A stretch of DNA of 64,000 nt from Acinetobacter lwoffii (GTDB lineage Bacteria; Pseudomonadota; Gammaproteobacteria; Pseudomonadales; Moraxellaceae): contig NZ_CP059081.1 of NCBI RefSeq assembly GCF_015602705.1, forward strand, positions 1,497,702-1,561,701, in the 5' to 3' direction. Position numbers and translations under genes: made by a program. Shown in pieces: positions 22,498 to 30,538 of the stretch (its first letter is position 1; each line of letters starts with the position of its first letter). Under the pieces are notes generated by a model. It was not told the origin of the DNA. It searched no databases and was given only the letters and a program-made list of their open reading frames with translations.

Positions 22498-23307
22498 ATG
22501 GCTTATCTTGCTCCTGCAGAGTTTGCAAAAAAAGTGGTCGATGCCGGTGAGGCAAAACTTCATATGGCAACGCGCGATGTTTTAATCCGTGCGTTTATGG
22601 CAGGCGCAATTCTGGCGCTGGCAGCTGTATTTGCTGTCACGATTGCGGTGCAAACAGGGATGCCACTGATCGGTGCGCTGCTATTTCCAGTCGGTTTCTG
22701 CATGTTGTATCTCTTGGGCTATGACCTGCTCACTGGGGTATTTGTATTGACTCCATTAGCCTGGCTAGATAAACGTCCTGGGGTAACGTGGTCACGTATT
22801 TTAAAAAACTGGGGACTGGTTTTTTTAGGTAACTTTGCCGGATGTTTAACCGTGGCAGTGTTGATGGCCGCAGTCTATACCATGGGTTTCGCCGCTGAAC
22901 CGAATGCGGTCGGGGTGAAAATTGCCCATATTGGTGAAGACCGGACTTTAGGCTATGCCGAATATGGTTTTGCTGGCTGGATGACGATTTTTATCCGCGG
23001 CATGCTGTGTAACTGGATGGTGTCACTCGGGGTAATTGGTGCCATGATGTCAACCACGGTCAGCGGCAAATTCATTGCGATGTGGATGCCAATCATGCTG
23101 TTTTTCGCCATGGGCTTTGAACATTCAGTGGTGAATATGTTCCTGTTCCCATTTGCCATGATGATGGGCGGTGATTTCTCGATTACAGACTACTTCTTGT
23201 GGAATGAATTACCGGTGGCACTGGGGAATCTGGTGGGTGGTCTGGCTCTGACAGGTCTGGCGCTCTATACCACACATGTACGTACTGGCGATAAAAAAGA
23301 ATTCTAA
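22498..23307 (+). CDS. nirC: formate/nitrite transporter family channel, NirC-like
   Basis: This 269-residue pentameric inner-membrane channel of the FNT family most likely moves nitrite. Family motifs are visible: AFMAGAILALAAVFAV near the N-terminus, GYDLLTGVFVL, GNFAGCLT, GMLCNWMVSLGV and FEHSVVNMFLFP, with the central His of the last. AAGGGG precedes the ATG. It is preceded by a sigma-54 promoter and an ANTAR-controlled terminator, so it should be made only under nitrogen limitation with nitrate or nitrite. Neighbouring nirB would use the substrate. Confidence 0.88.
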   Translation: MAYLAPAEFAKKVVDAGEAKLHMATRDVLIRAFMAGAILALAAVFAVTIAVQTGMPLIGALLFPVGFCMLYLLGYDLLTGVFVLTPLAWLDKRPGVTWSRILKNWGLVFLGNFAGCLTVAVLMAAVYTMGFAAEPNAVGVKIAHIGEDRTLGYAEYGFAGWMTIFIRGMLCNWMVSLGVIGAMMSTTVSGKFIAMWMPIMLFFAMGFEHSVVNMFLFPFAMMMGGDFSITDYFLWNELPVALGNLVGGLALTGLALYTTHVRTGDKKEF

Positions 23308-23337
23308 TCTGAGCATGATGATTTATGTCTTGAGATT

Positions 23338-23362
23338 AAAGGGATCAATTCGATCCCTTTTT
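23338..23362 (+). terminator. terminator between nirC and the kinase gene
   Basis: AAAGGGATC and GATCCCTTT form the stem around AATTC, followed by TTG. It ends only 12 bp before the start of the kinase/phosphatase gene, which therefore probably depends on read-through or on an unseen promoter. Confidence 0.75.
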
Positions 23363-23373
23363 GAGTATTTAAA

Positions 23374-25104
23374 ATGAATAAAAAATTAAAGATCAGTGTC
23401 GGGCAATATTCTTCCGCTGGAATCAAAGCACAGAATCAGGATTTCCATGGCATTTATATTCCTGAAGGCCATGCGCTGAGCAGCAAAGGTATTGCCTGTG
23501 CCATTGCAGACGGGATTAGCAGCAGCAATGTCAGCCATATTGCGGCAGAAACGGCGGTCAGTAGTTTTTTATCCGATTATTATTCGACTTCGGATGCATG
23601 GAGTACTCAAACTTCAGCGGCACGGGTTATTCGTGCGACTAATTCCTGGCTCTATGCACAAACCCAGCAAAGCCGCGGGCGTTTTGATAAAGACCAGGGT
23701 TATGTCTGCACCTTTAGTGCACTGATTTTGAAAAAAAACAGGGCACATATCTTTCATGCTGGCGACAGCCGGATTTATCGCATTCAGGCACAAGCCATTG
23801 AACAGTTGACGGCTGATCACCGTGTTTGCCTGTCATCAACAGAACATTATTTAAGTCGTGCACTGGGTGCCGACCATCGTATCGATGTCGATTATCAGCA
23901 GCTTGAATTATGTGAAGATGATTTCTTTATCTTGATGACAGATGGTGTCTATGAATTCATAGATATTCAACTCATCTCGAATATGGTCGAGCAGCAACAA
24001 CATCTGGATATCATTGCCAAGTCTATAGTCGAACTGGCCTTAAAGCGGGGTAGTGATGATAATCTCACCATTCAAATCATTAAAGTGGAACAGTTGCCTG
24101 ATGAGGAATCCTTTCATATCAAGAGCCATGTTTTATTTCCGCAACAGCTGAGTCATGGCGACCTGTTTGAAGGTTATCGAATTGATAAAATCTTGCACCA
24201 AAATCATCGCAGCAGCCTCTATTTGGCGCATGATGAAGCAACACAAAATCAGCTGGTCATTAAAACCTTGTCTGTCGATGTGCAGGATGACCTGCAAGCG
24301 ATGGAACAATTTCAGCTGGAAGACTGGGTATCGAAACGCTTAAAACATGAAAATCTGCTGCAATGCTATCCGCATAAGGGCAGCAAGAAGTTTTTATTTC
24401 AAAGTTATGAATATTTACAAGGGGAAAGCCTAAACCGATGGCTGCACCGTCATAAAACTGCTTTAACTTTACAGCAGTTGCTTCCGATCATTGAGCAGGT
24501 GGCCAAAGCATTGAATGCCATGCACCGTCTTGAAATGCTGCACCAGGATGTACGACCAGAAAATGTCATGCTGCTTGAACCTGCTGATGCTTTAAAAGTA
24601 AAACTGATTGATTATGGATCGACAGCGGTCAGAGGTCTGGTTGAACTGAATCCCAAACACGCAGATGTTCCTTTGGGAACCTTGGCCTTTATGGCACCTG
24701 AATATTTTATTGGACGCTCGCCCTCAGTAAAATCAGATCAGTTCTCGCTGGCGGTGATGAGTTATTATTTATTGACCAGACAATTGCCTTATGGAACAGA
24801 CCTCGCGCGCTGCAAGACCGAAAAAAAATTAAAAAAGGTACGCTATCATTCACTGTCTGAATATCGACCGGATCTGCCGCATGGCTTGGACGCCATCTTT
24901 AAAAAAGCGCTTTCCATTCGCCCGGAGCAGCGCTATGAAGCACTTTCAGCCTTTATATATGATCTGAAACACCCAGATCTCAAATTAAAAAAATCAGTTT
25001 CACGTCCTATGCTTGAAAAGCATCCAGTCACTTTCTGGAAATCCTGCACAGCGATTCTGTTTTTGTTATTGCTCTGGGTATTTGCACTATATTTTAGCCA
25101 ATGA
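23374..25104 (+). CDS. PP2C phosphatase - Ser/Thr protein kinase fusion, membrane anchored
   Basis: Residues 1-240 form a PP2C-type phosphatase (ADGISSS, FHAGDSRIYRI, LMTDGVYEFI, GSDDNLTIQII). Residues about 265-535 form a Hanks-type kinase with Lys297 (LVIKTL), the catalytic loop HQDVRPENVML (H390, D392), DYG at 413-415 and GTLAFMAPEYF. The glycine loop is degenerate. A membrane helix lies near the C-terminus (TFWKSCTAILFLLLLWVFALYF), so both enzyme domains face the cytoplasm. A similar kinase is linked to the nitrate genes of Pseudomonas aeruginosa, so the neighbourhood is conserved. Its targets are unknown; NarK or NirC are possible. Confidence 0.85.
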   Translation: MNKKLKISVGQYSSAGIKAQNQDFHGIYIPEGHALSSKGIACAIADGISSSNVSHIAAETAVSSFLSDYYSTSDAWSTQTSAARVIRATNSWLYAQTQQSRGRFDKDQGYVCTFSALILKKNRAHIFHAGDSRIYRIQAQAIEQLTADHRVCLSSTEHYLSRALGADHRIDVDYQQLELCEDDFFILMTDGVYEFIDIQLISNMVEQQQHLDIIAKSIVELALKRGSDDNLTIQIIKVEQLPDEESFHIKSHVLFPQQLSHGDLFEGYRIDKILHQNHRSSLYLAHDEATQNQLVIKTLSVDVQDDLQAMEQFQLEDWVSKRLKHENLLQCYPHKGSKKFLFQSYEYLQGESLNRWLHRHKTALTLQQLLPIIEQVAKALNAMHRLEMLHQDVRPENVMLLEPADALKVKLIDYGSTAVRGLVELNPKHADVPLGTLAFMAPEYFIGRSPSVKSDQFSLAVMSYYLLTRQLPYGTDLARCKTEKKLKKVRYHSLSEYRPDLPHGLDAIFKKALSIRPEQRYEALSAFIYDLKHPDLKLKKSVSRPMLEKHPVTFWKSCTAILFLLLLWVFALYFSQ

Positions 25105-25357
25105 AAATAATCCAAATAAGCTGTTGAAAGATTTTTTTGATTTAAATAAAAAATCAATAGTGATTTAAGCTGAGATGTAGTCAAAATATCTATTTATTCT
25201 TATTGCAGATTTTTATATTTTTACGATGATTGACTCTGTGTTTTCGAAGATTATCCCTATAAAATAGAAAGTGCAGTTAAAATCTAAGTAAGCATAAAAA
25301 CATTGGAATAATAATTGCTTATTTTTAATACCATTAGAATAAAAAGGCAGATGAGAC

Positions 25358-25555
25358 ATGAAAATTCAATTTTTTAAGCTGATTTTAATCTTGAGCAGCA
25401 GCATGGTGATGAGCCAAACCAGTCTCGCCGGAGATGGTGGCTTGCGTTTTGCTGAGAAAAATCAGGAAATAGCGGCACAAATTCAGGCCAAGAAAAAAAC
25501 GGCAGAAATACAAGCGCAGTCCCTACAAGCAAAAGCCTCTACAGAAACGAAATAG
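25358..25555 (+). CDS. small secreted hypothetical protein
   Basis: This 65-residue protein begins with a clear signal peptide (KIQFFKLILILSSSMVMS, likely cleavage after SLA before GDGG). The mature part of about 40 residues is rich in Ala, Gln, Lys and Glu and looks like a single amphipathic helix. An AAGG-type ribosome site stands about ten bases before the ATG. I do not recognise the family. It is followed by a strong terminator. The preceding 250 bp are AT-rich and may hold its promoter. Confidence 0.6.
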   Translation: MKIQFFKLILILSSSMVMSQTSLAGDGGLRFAEKNQEIAAQIQAKKKTAEIQAQSLQAKASTETK

Positions 25556-25653
25556 TAAAATAGCACTCATCCAAGAAGGTGAGCTGTTCAGATTAGATCA
25601 GATGTATAAGATGTGGTGATGCGAAAAACTAGTCCCTAACTTTTTAATACTGA

Positions 25654-25694
25654 AAAAAAACTCCCCATCTATTTTAAGAATGGGGAGTTTTTTA
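25654..25694. terminator. strong bidirectional terminator
   Basis: AAAAAAACTCCCCAT and ATGGGGAGTTTTTT pair around CTATTTTAAGA. The A and T flanks make it work from both sides, ending the small secreted gene on the left and the small minus-strand gene on the right. Confidence 0.88.
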
Positions 25695-25713
25695 TTTTGC
25701 ATCTCAGGGAAAA

Positions 25714-25881
25714 TTACTGAATTTGTTCCTCATCCTGTCTTTCCTGACGCAGCTGATCACGTTGTCGCTGTGGATCATGAAGACCTAATTGACCGCGCTG
25801 GATCTCACGATCCTGTTTTTCTTGCGGATCAAGTTGCTCTTCAGTGAGTTCATCATCATTTCGGTCGGTTGGATTGGACAT
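25714..25881 (-). CDS. small highly charged hypothetical protein (55 aa)
   Basis: The frame from ATG 25881 to TAA 25714 encodes 55 residues starting MSNPTDRNDDELTEEQLD. More than half of the residues are Asp, Glu, Arg or Gln, with no hydrophobic core, so it is probably disordered or helical. AGAGGA lies ahead of the ATG and the terminator at 25654-25694 follows its stop, which together support a real gene. No function is proposed. Confidence 0.6.
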   Translation of the reverse strand: MSNPTDRNDDELTEEQLDPQEKQDREIQRGQLGLHDPQRQRDQLRQERQDEEQIQ

Positions 25882-26211
25882 AGTCTTTCATCCTCTAAAA
25901 TACTTTCTAATTTTTATTGTATGAATGCAGCAAAATTATTCTGTGACTTTTATACCGGAGTTAGTTTTCTATCTTGTTGCTGCTGTAAATTTAAGCGCTA
26001 TTTTATAGACCAATTTAATAAAATTAATTTAATCAATAAAATAAAATTAATAAAAATTAAGGGAATAGCAATTCGAACCTATAAACCCAATAGGTGAATA
26101 TATCTCATTATTCTGGTTTAAAAATGAGAAAAACTAAACAAAATAAGAGAAATGGGTTATGCTTAAGACAGATCAAGTGTCATCCATCTTTTGAAATTTC
26201 CGGTATTTTCC

Positions 26212-27129
26212 ATGATAGAACTCCGCCATTTAAGAACTTTAACTGCTCTGCGGGAGCATGGTTCTCTGGTTGCAGCAGCAAGTGATTTATGTTTAACCCC
26301 ATCAGCCTTATCACATCAGCTACGTGAACTCGACCAATGGTTCGGGGTTGAAGTAGTGAATCGGCGTAGTCGTCCCGTAAGTTTTTCAAATGTTGGGGAG
26401 CGGTTGTTAAAACTGGCAGATGAAATATTACCGCAAGTTCAAATTGCACAGAGCGATATCAGCCGTATTGTGCATGGCCAGACCGGGCGAATAGTTTTCT
26501 CCTCTGAATGTCATAGCTGTTTTGACTGGTTGATGCCACTACTCAATCAATACCGGATGCAATATCCGGATGTAGACCTGGATTTTGCCTCAGGTTTTGA
26601 ATCGAATCCGCATGAATTATTGCAAACTGGAGAGTTTGATCTGCTGATTACGGCTGATCCGATTGCGCTTAAAGGCATTGAATATTTTTCGATTTTTGAA
26701 TACGAATCACGCTTGGTTTTATCCAACACTCATCCACTGGTACGTGCGAAAGAGATTACTGTTCAGGAACTTGCTGAAGAAACGCTGGTGACTTATCCGG
26801 TGGATAAACATCGTTTGGACATTATGTCGCGCTTGTTTATTCCCGCTAATATTTTACCCAAAGCCATTCGTACCACCGACTTGACCCAAATGCTGATTCA
26901 GTTGGTGGCAAGTGGTCGCGGGATTGGTGCATTACCTGATTGGGTGGTAAATGAATATGAGCAAAAAGGCTGGGTGACATCACGCCGTTTGGACTGCGTG
27001 GCGCCTGAAGGCTTACGTCGAACTTTATATGCCGGCTATCGTACGGAAGAAAAACAGAAAGATTATTTTGAAGGCTTCTTGAAACAGCTGGATCGGTTTT
27101 CCAAAAAAAGACAGGTCTACTATAACTGA
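26212..27129 (+). CDS. metR: LysR-family regulator, MetR-like
   Basis: The protein begins MIELRHLRTLTALREHGSL with the winged helix-turn-helix (LTPSALSHQLRELDQWFG), followed by the two-lobe effector domain. Signature parts such as SSECHSCFDWLMPLL, YPVDKHRLDIMSRLF and GRGIGALPDWVV match MetR, the homocysteine-responsive activator of methionine synthase genes. A length of about 305 residues is normal. ATG 26212 is chosen because it matches the family start; a TTG seven codons upstream is less likely. No met gene lies near by in this window. The gap 25882-26211 shows no other gene. Confidence 0.82.
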   Translation: MIELRHLRTLTALREHGSLVAAASDLCLTPSALSHQLRELDQWFGVEVVNRRSRPVSFSNVGERLLKLADEILPQVQIAQSDISRIVHGQTGRIVFSSECHSCFDWLMPLLNQYRMQYPDVDLDFASGFESNPHELLQTGEFDLLITADPIALKGIEYFSIFEYESRLVLSNTHPLVRAKEITVQELAEETLVTYPVDKHRLDIMSRLFIPANILPKAIRTTDLTQMLIQLVASGRGIGALPDWVVNEYEQKGWVTSRRLDCVAPEGLRRTLYAGYRTEEKQKDYFEGFLKQLDRFSKKRQVYYN

Positions 27130-27165
27130 TCAATCAATAGTTGAATGTCTATAAGCCCGTGATTC

Positions 27166-27198
27166 TTAAAAATCCTGCATCGTCAGGATTTTTAAAAA
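27166..27198 (+). terminator. terminator after metR
   Basis: TTAAAAATCCTG and CAGGATTTTTAA pair around CATCGT, 37 bp beyond the metR stop. The following 430 bp (27200-27629) are AT-rich and carry no gene; they should hold the promoter of the receptor gene, but I see no convincing Fur box. Confidence 0.8.
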
Positions 27199-27629
27199 TT
27201 GATTGTTTTTCTCTCAAGAATTCCAATTTTTCTATAAGATGATGAGGTTAATCTTGTCTACTTCGAGTCAGAAAATATACAACTTCGGCCAACTTTAGAA
27301 ATTAAAGAACTGGTTTAGTCGATTATAAATTTTCTACTTATCACATTTTGCCAAGTGGAAATGCATTTGTGCAGAATTAAATATCATATTATTCAATATC
27401 AATTACTTAAAAATTAAGTTCTTGGAACTTGTGAGGATGTGGTTCTGATCTTGCAAGTTGATTTTTAATAAAAAGATTAAATAAAATAAAAAACATACGC
27501 TGATCAGTCAATTTTTTGGCAGAAAATAACTCCTGAAAATAACAACGTTGATCTATGCTACAGCATAATTTTTAAACTGATTTCCTCTCATAAAACGGAA
27601 TCACTTATACAGGACTGTATAAACTCGCC

Positions 27630-29837
27630 ATGCACATGACAAAAATTCCTCTCAAGAAAAGCCCGCTGAGCCTCATGATTCTGTCGATTGTCTCAGGTCA
27701 TCTTTATGCTGAAACTGCTGTAGAACCGGGCAACGTTCAACAGCTGAATACCATTGTGATCAGCGCTGAGCAAAATGCCAATCCGCAGCAGCAATATCAG
27801 AAAGAGCTGGCTCAGGTTTCAGGAGGAACGAATTTTATTGGCGAGCAGCAGTTAGAACAGCAGCGACTTGCGACCACAGCCGATGTGTTCCGTTTACAGC
27901 CAGGAATTTATGCCCAGTCTGCAGGAAATGAAGGTGCAAAAGTCTCAATCCGTGGTTCAGGAATCAACCGGACTTCAGGTGCACACGCATCCGGTACGCA
28001 CGTCCTGATTGACGATATTCCATTTACCGGACCGGGCGGCACAGCGTATGAACTGCTAGAACCCTGGTGGATTGATCATGTCGGGGTTTATCGCGGAGCC
28101 AATGGCTTTAAACAGGGTGGACTGGCATTAGGTGGAACAATCAATTACAAATCCAAGACTGGCGCTGATCAGGATGGCTCTGAACTAAAATATGAAATGG
28201 GCAGCCATGGTTATCAGAAATATCAGTTTAGTACCGGCCGAAAGCTGGATCAGATGGATTATTATTTGGCGCTGACGGGTACCCAGTTCGATGGGATTCA
28301 GGATCATGCTGAAGGCGATGGCAAAGGTCTGGCTTTTAATTTGGGCTATCAAATTAGTCCGGATATCGAAACCCGTTTTTATGCCCGTTACCGTGAGAGC
28401 AAACATTTAACTCCAGGGCGGATTAAACAAAAAGATCTTAAAAATAACCCTGAAACGGCTGACAGTAATTTTGTAGCTATTGACGCCAAACGGATCCAGC
28501 CGGGCAGTACCTGGCTGGCCAATACTACGACATGGAATCTGCAGGATGATGCAAAACTGACAGGAAGTCTGGCTTATCATCATTATCCGCTGGATCTACG
28601 TGAAAGTCGTTATCGTACTAATGTCGATTATGAAGATATTACTGCGCGCTTCCAGTATGAAAAGCCTTATCAGTTTCTAGGTCTGGAGCATCAGGGGCGT
28701 ATTGCCTTGCGTAGCACCACTCATCGCCCGGACAGTGGGGTTACTGAAACTTTAAGATTTAATACAGAAATTGGTAATCAAACGTATCCGGTAGACACAG
28801 TTACCCGCCGCTATACCTATCGTGGTTCAGACAACGTGCTGCAATTTGATCAGGAAACTACATTAAATGATCAGTTCAAATTAGATCTGGGATTGGCAGC
28901 TGTGTATACCCATCGGGAAAGTGAAGTTACTTATGCAAATATTCTTCCCGACCCAGATTCAGGTCCTGAGGTAGATCCTAAAGTCAGTCGTTATGAATGG
29001 AATTTTGCACCACGACTTGGGTTGACCTATCAGCCGAATGACTCTGTGCAATGGTTTGCCAATTTAAGCCGCAGTATTGAGCCGGCACATCCCTGGGCGA
29101 TGGCTTGGTCTTCACCTTATTACTATTCTAAAGACAGTGGAGCTGCATCAAATCGAGTACGTGCGCCAATCTATTTGGATACGCAAACCACCAATAGTTT
29201 TGAACTGGGGGGGCGTGGACAATCAGGTTTTGGAGACTGGGCACTGAGCTACTATTATTCCAAGATTAAAAAGGAGCTATTGTCTTCTGAAATGATTAAA
29301 AATTACGGGAATGATTCTGATTCTACTACTTCAGAGGAAAGAATTAGTGTAGAAGCAAATGCGACACCAACGATTCATCAAGGGGTGGAGCTAAGTCTGG
29401 ATACGCCATTGCATGAATCCGAATATGGCGAACTGCGTCTGCAACAAGCTTATACGCTTAGCGATTTTCAGTATAAAAATGATCCATTGTTTGGTAAGAA
29501 CCAGTTACCGGGGATTCCAAAACATCTTTATCAGGCTCAACTGAGTTATGCTTTGAATAATGGCCTCTATATTGGTCTGAATACTGAATATGCATCCAAA
29601 ATGGCACATGATTATGCCAATAGCCGATTCAGTGACGACTATCAGATCTGGGGCATTGACTTGGGTTATGCACCAGAACATCAATCATGGAAAACTTGGA
29701 TCAACTTTAAAAATATCACCGATGAAAAATATGCTGCGGTCGTGATTCCTGGTTTAAATGATCAAGGCGCTGATGTAGCGCGATCTTCGCCAGGTGAAGG
29801 TTTTTCTACTTATGCCGGTGTGTCATTTAAATTTTAA
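27630..29837 (+). CDS. TonB-dependent outer membrane receptor
   Basis: This 735-residue receptor starts with a signal peptide (hydrophobic SLMILSIVSGHLYA, cleavage before ETA) and a TonB box-like NTIVISA. The plug domain follows (TADVFRLQPGIYAQSAG, KVSIRGSGINR, VLIDDIPFTGPGG, GGLALGGTINYKSK) and then a beta-barrel. It ends GVSFKF with the terminal Phe of outer membrane proteins. The plug is similar to FecA-like receptors, but no substrate can be given. It stands alone with no uptake genes beside it. An in-frame ATG two codons later is an alternative start. Confidence 0.88.
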   Translation: MHMTKIPLKKSPLSLMILSIVSGHLYAETAVEPGNVQQLNTIVISAEQNANPQQQYQKELAQVSGGTNFIGEQQLEQQRLATTADVFRLQPGIYAQSAGNEGAKVSIRGSGINRTSGAHASGTHVLIDDIPFTGPGGTAYELLEPWWIDHVGVYRGANGFKQGGLALGGTINYKSKTGADQDGSELKYEMGSHGYQKYQFSTGRKLDQMDYYLALTGTQFDGIQDHAEGDGKGLAFNLGYQISPDIETRFYARYRESKHLTPGRIKQKDLKNNPETADSNFVAIDAKRIQPGSTWLANTTTWNLQDDAKLTGSLAYHHYPLDLRESRYRTNVDYEDITARFQYEKPYQFLGLEHQGRIALRSTTHRPDSGVTETLRFNTEIGNQTYPVDTVTRRYTYRGSDNVLQFDQETTLNDQFKLDLGLAAVYTHRESEVTYANILPDPDSGPEVDPKVSRYEWNFAPRLGLTYQPNDSVQWFANLSRSIEPAHPWAMAWSSPYYYSKDSGAASNRVRAPIYLDTQTTNSFELGGRGQSGFGDWALSYYYSKIKKELLSSEMIKNYGNDSDSTTSEERISVEANATPTIHQGVELSLDTPLHESEYGELRLQQAYTLSDFQYKNDPLFGKNQLPGIPKHLYQAQLSYALNNGLYIGLNTEYASKMAHDYANSRFSDDYQIWGIDLGYAPEHQSWKTWINFKNITDEKYAAVVIPGLNDQGADVARSSPGEGFSTYAGVSFKF

Positions 29838-29851
29838 TTATTTAAAATCAA

Positions 29852-29880
29852 AAAAAGAGCGGTAAAAACCGCTCTTTTTA
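29852..29880. terminator. bidirectional terminator between receptor and marC
   Basis: AAAAAGAGCGGT and ACCGCTCTTTTT pair around TAAA. It ends both the receptor gene (plus) and marC (minus), which converge here. Confidence 0.9.
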
Positions 29881-29901
29881 TTTATTGATAGAAAGGATTT
29901 A

Positions 29902-30510
29902 TCAGGTTTCCAAAATTCCGGTAACGCCTGTCACAATCATATCAATGGCAATCGTACCAATCAGAAGCGCTGCAACACGACCGACAATATCGACATACAG
30001 GTCAATGTAGTTGGAATATTTATGCTGTAAATGATCATGCAGGTATTTCATCAGAATTAGCAAGCTACAGGTCAGAAACAGGGTAAAGAAAATCACCAGA
30101 ATGGTTTGCATTAAACTGAGCTGAATCCCGGTAATCACGGAAGCCGAAATGGTGCCGGGACCGATCATAAACGGCATGGCAATCGTACCCGCCAGATGAC
30201 TGGGCGCTCCACGCATCACACCAATCGTATCAGCACCTTCAAAGACATAACGATAGCCGATCACCAAAAAGATAATACCGCCAAAAATCTGGAAGGACTC
30301 AAACCGTACATGCAAGACTTCATTAAAGAAGGCTTCACCGGTTTTTGCAAAAATGATGAACACAATAAAGCTGATCAGACTGCCTTGAATCAATGCCATG
30401 TTGAATACTTTTGCATCGGAATTACGGATAATTCCGAGCATGTAAATACTCATCAAAAATGGATTGAGCAGGGAGAAAAACAGGGCAAAGGCATTCAAAC
30501 TTTCTGACAT
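29902..30510 (-). CDS. MarC-family integral membrane protein
   Basis: The protein has about 202 residues and six hydrophobic helices. It contains the family features SLLNPFLMSIYMLGI near the N-terminus and PFMIGPGTISASVI in the middle. MarC/UPF0056 proteins have no firmly known function. The start is set at 30510 because AGGA lies seven bases before it; an adjacent ATG at 30513 is equally possible, and an upstream GTG at 30549 would run into betT. It follows betT on the same strand with 28 bp between. Confidence 0.85.
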   Translation of the reverse strand: MSESLNAFALFFSLLNPFLMSIYMLGIIRNSDAKVFNMALIQGSLISFIVFIIFAKTGEAFFNEVLHVRFESFQIFGGIIFLVIGYRYVFEGADTIGVMRGAPSHLAGTIAMPFMIGPGTISASVITGIQLSLMQTILVIFFTLFLTCSLLILMKYLHDHLQHKYSNYIDLYVDIVGRVAALLIGTIAIDMIVTGVTGILET

Positions 30511-30538
30511 CATTGAGTCCTTCCGTAGTTGAGAGATC

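Noticed and set aside
27200..27629. Possible Fur box before the TonB-dependent receptor
   Set aside because: No stretch matches the GATAATGATAATCATTATC-type pattern well enough; several AT-rich partial matches are expected by chance.
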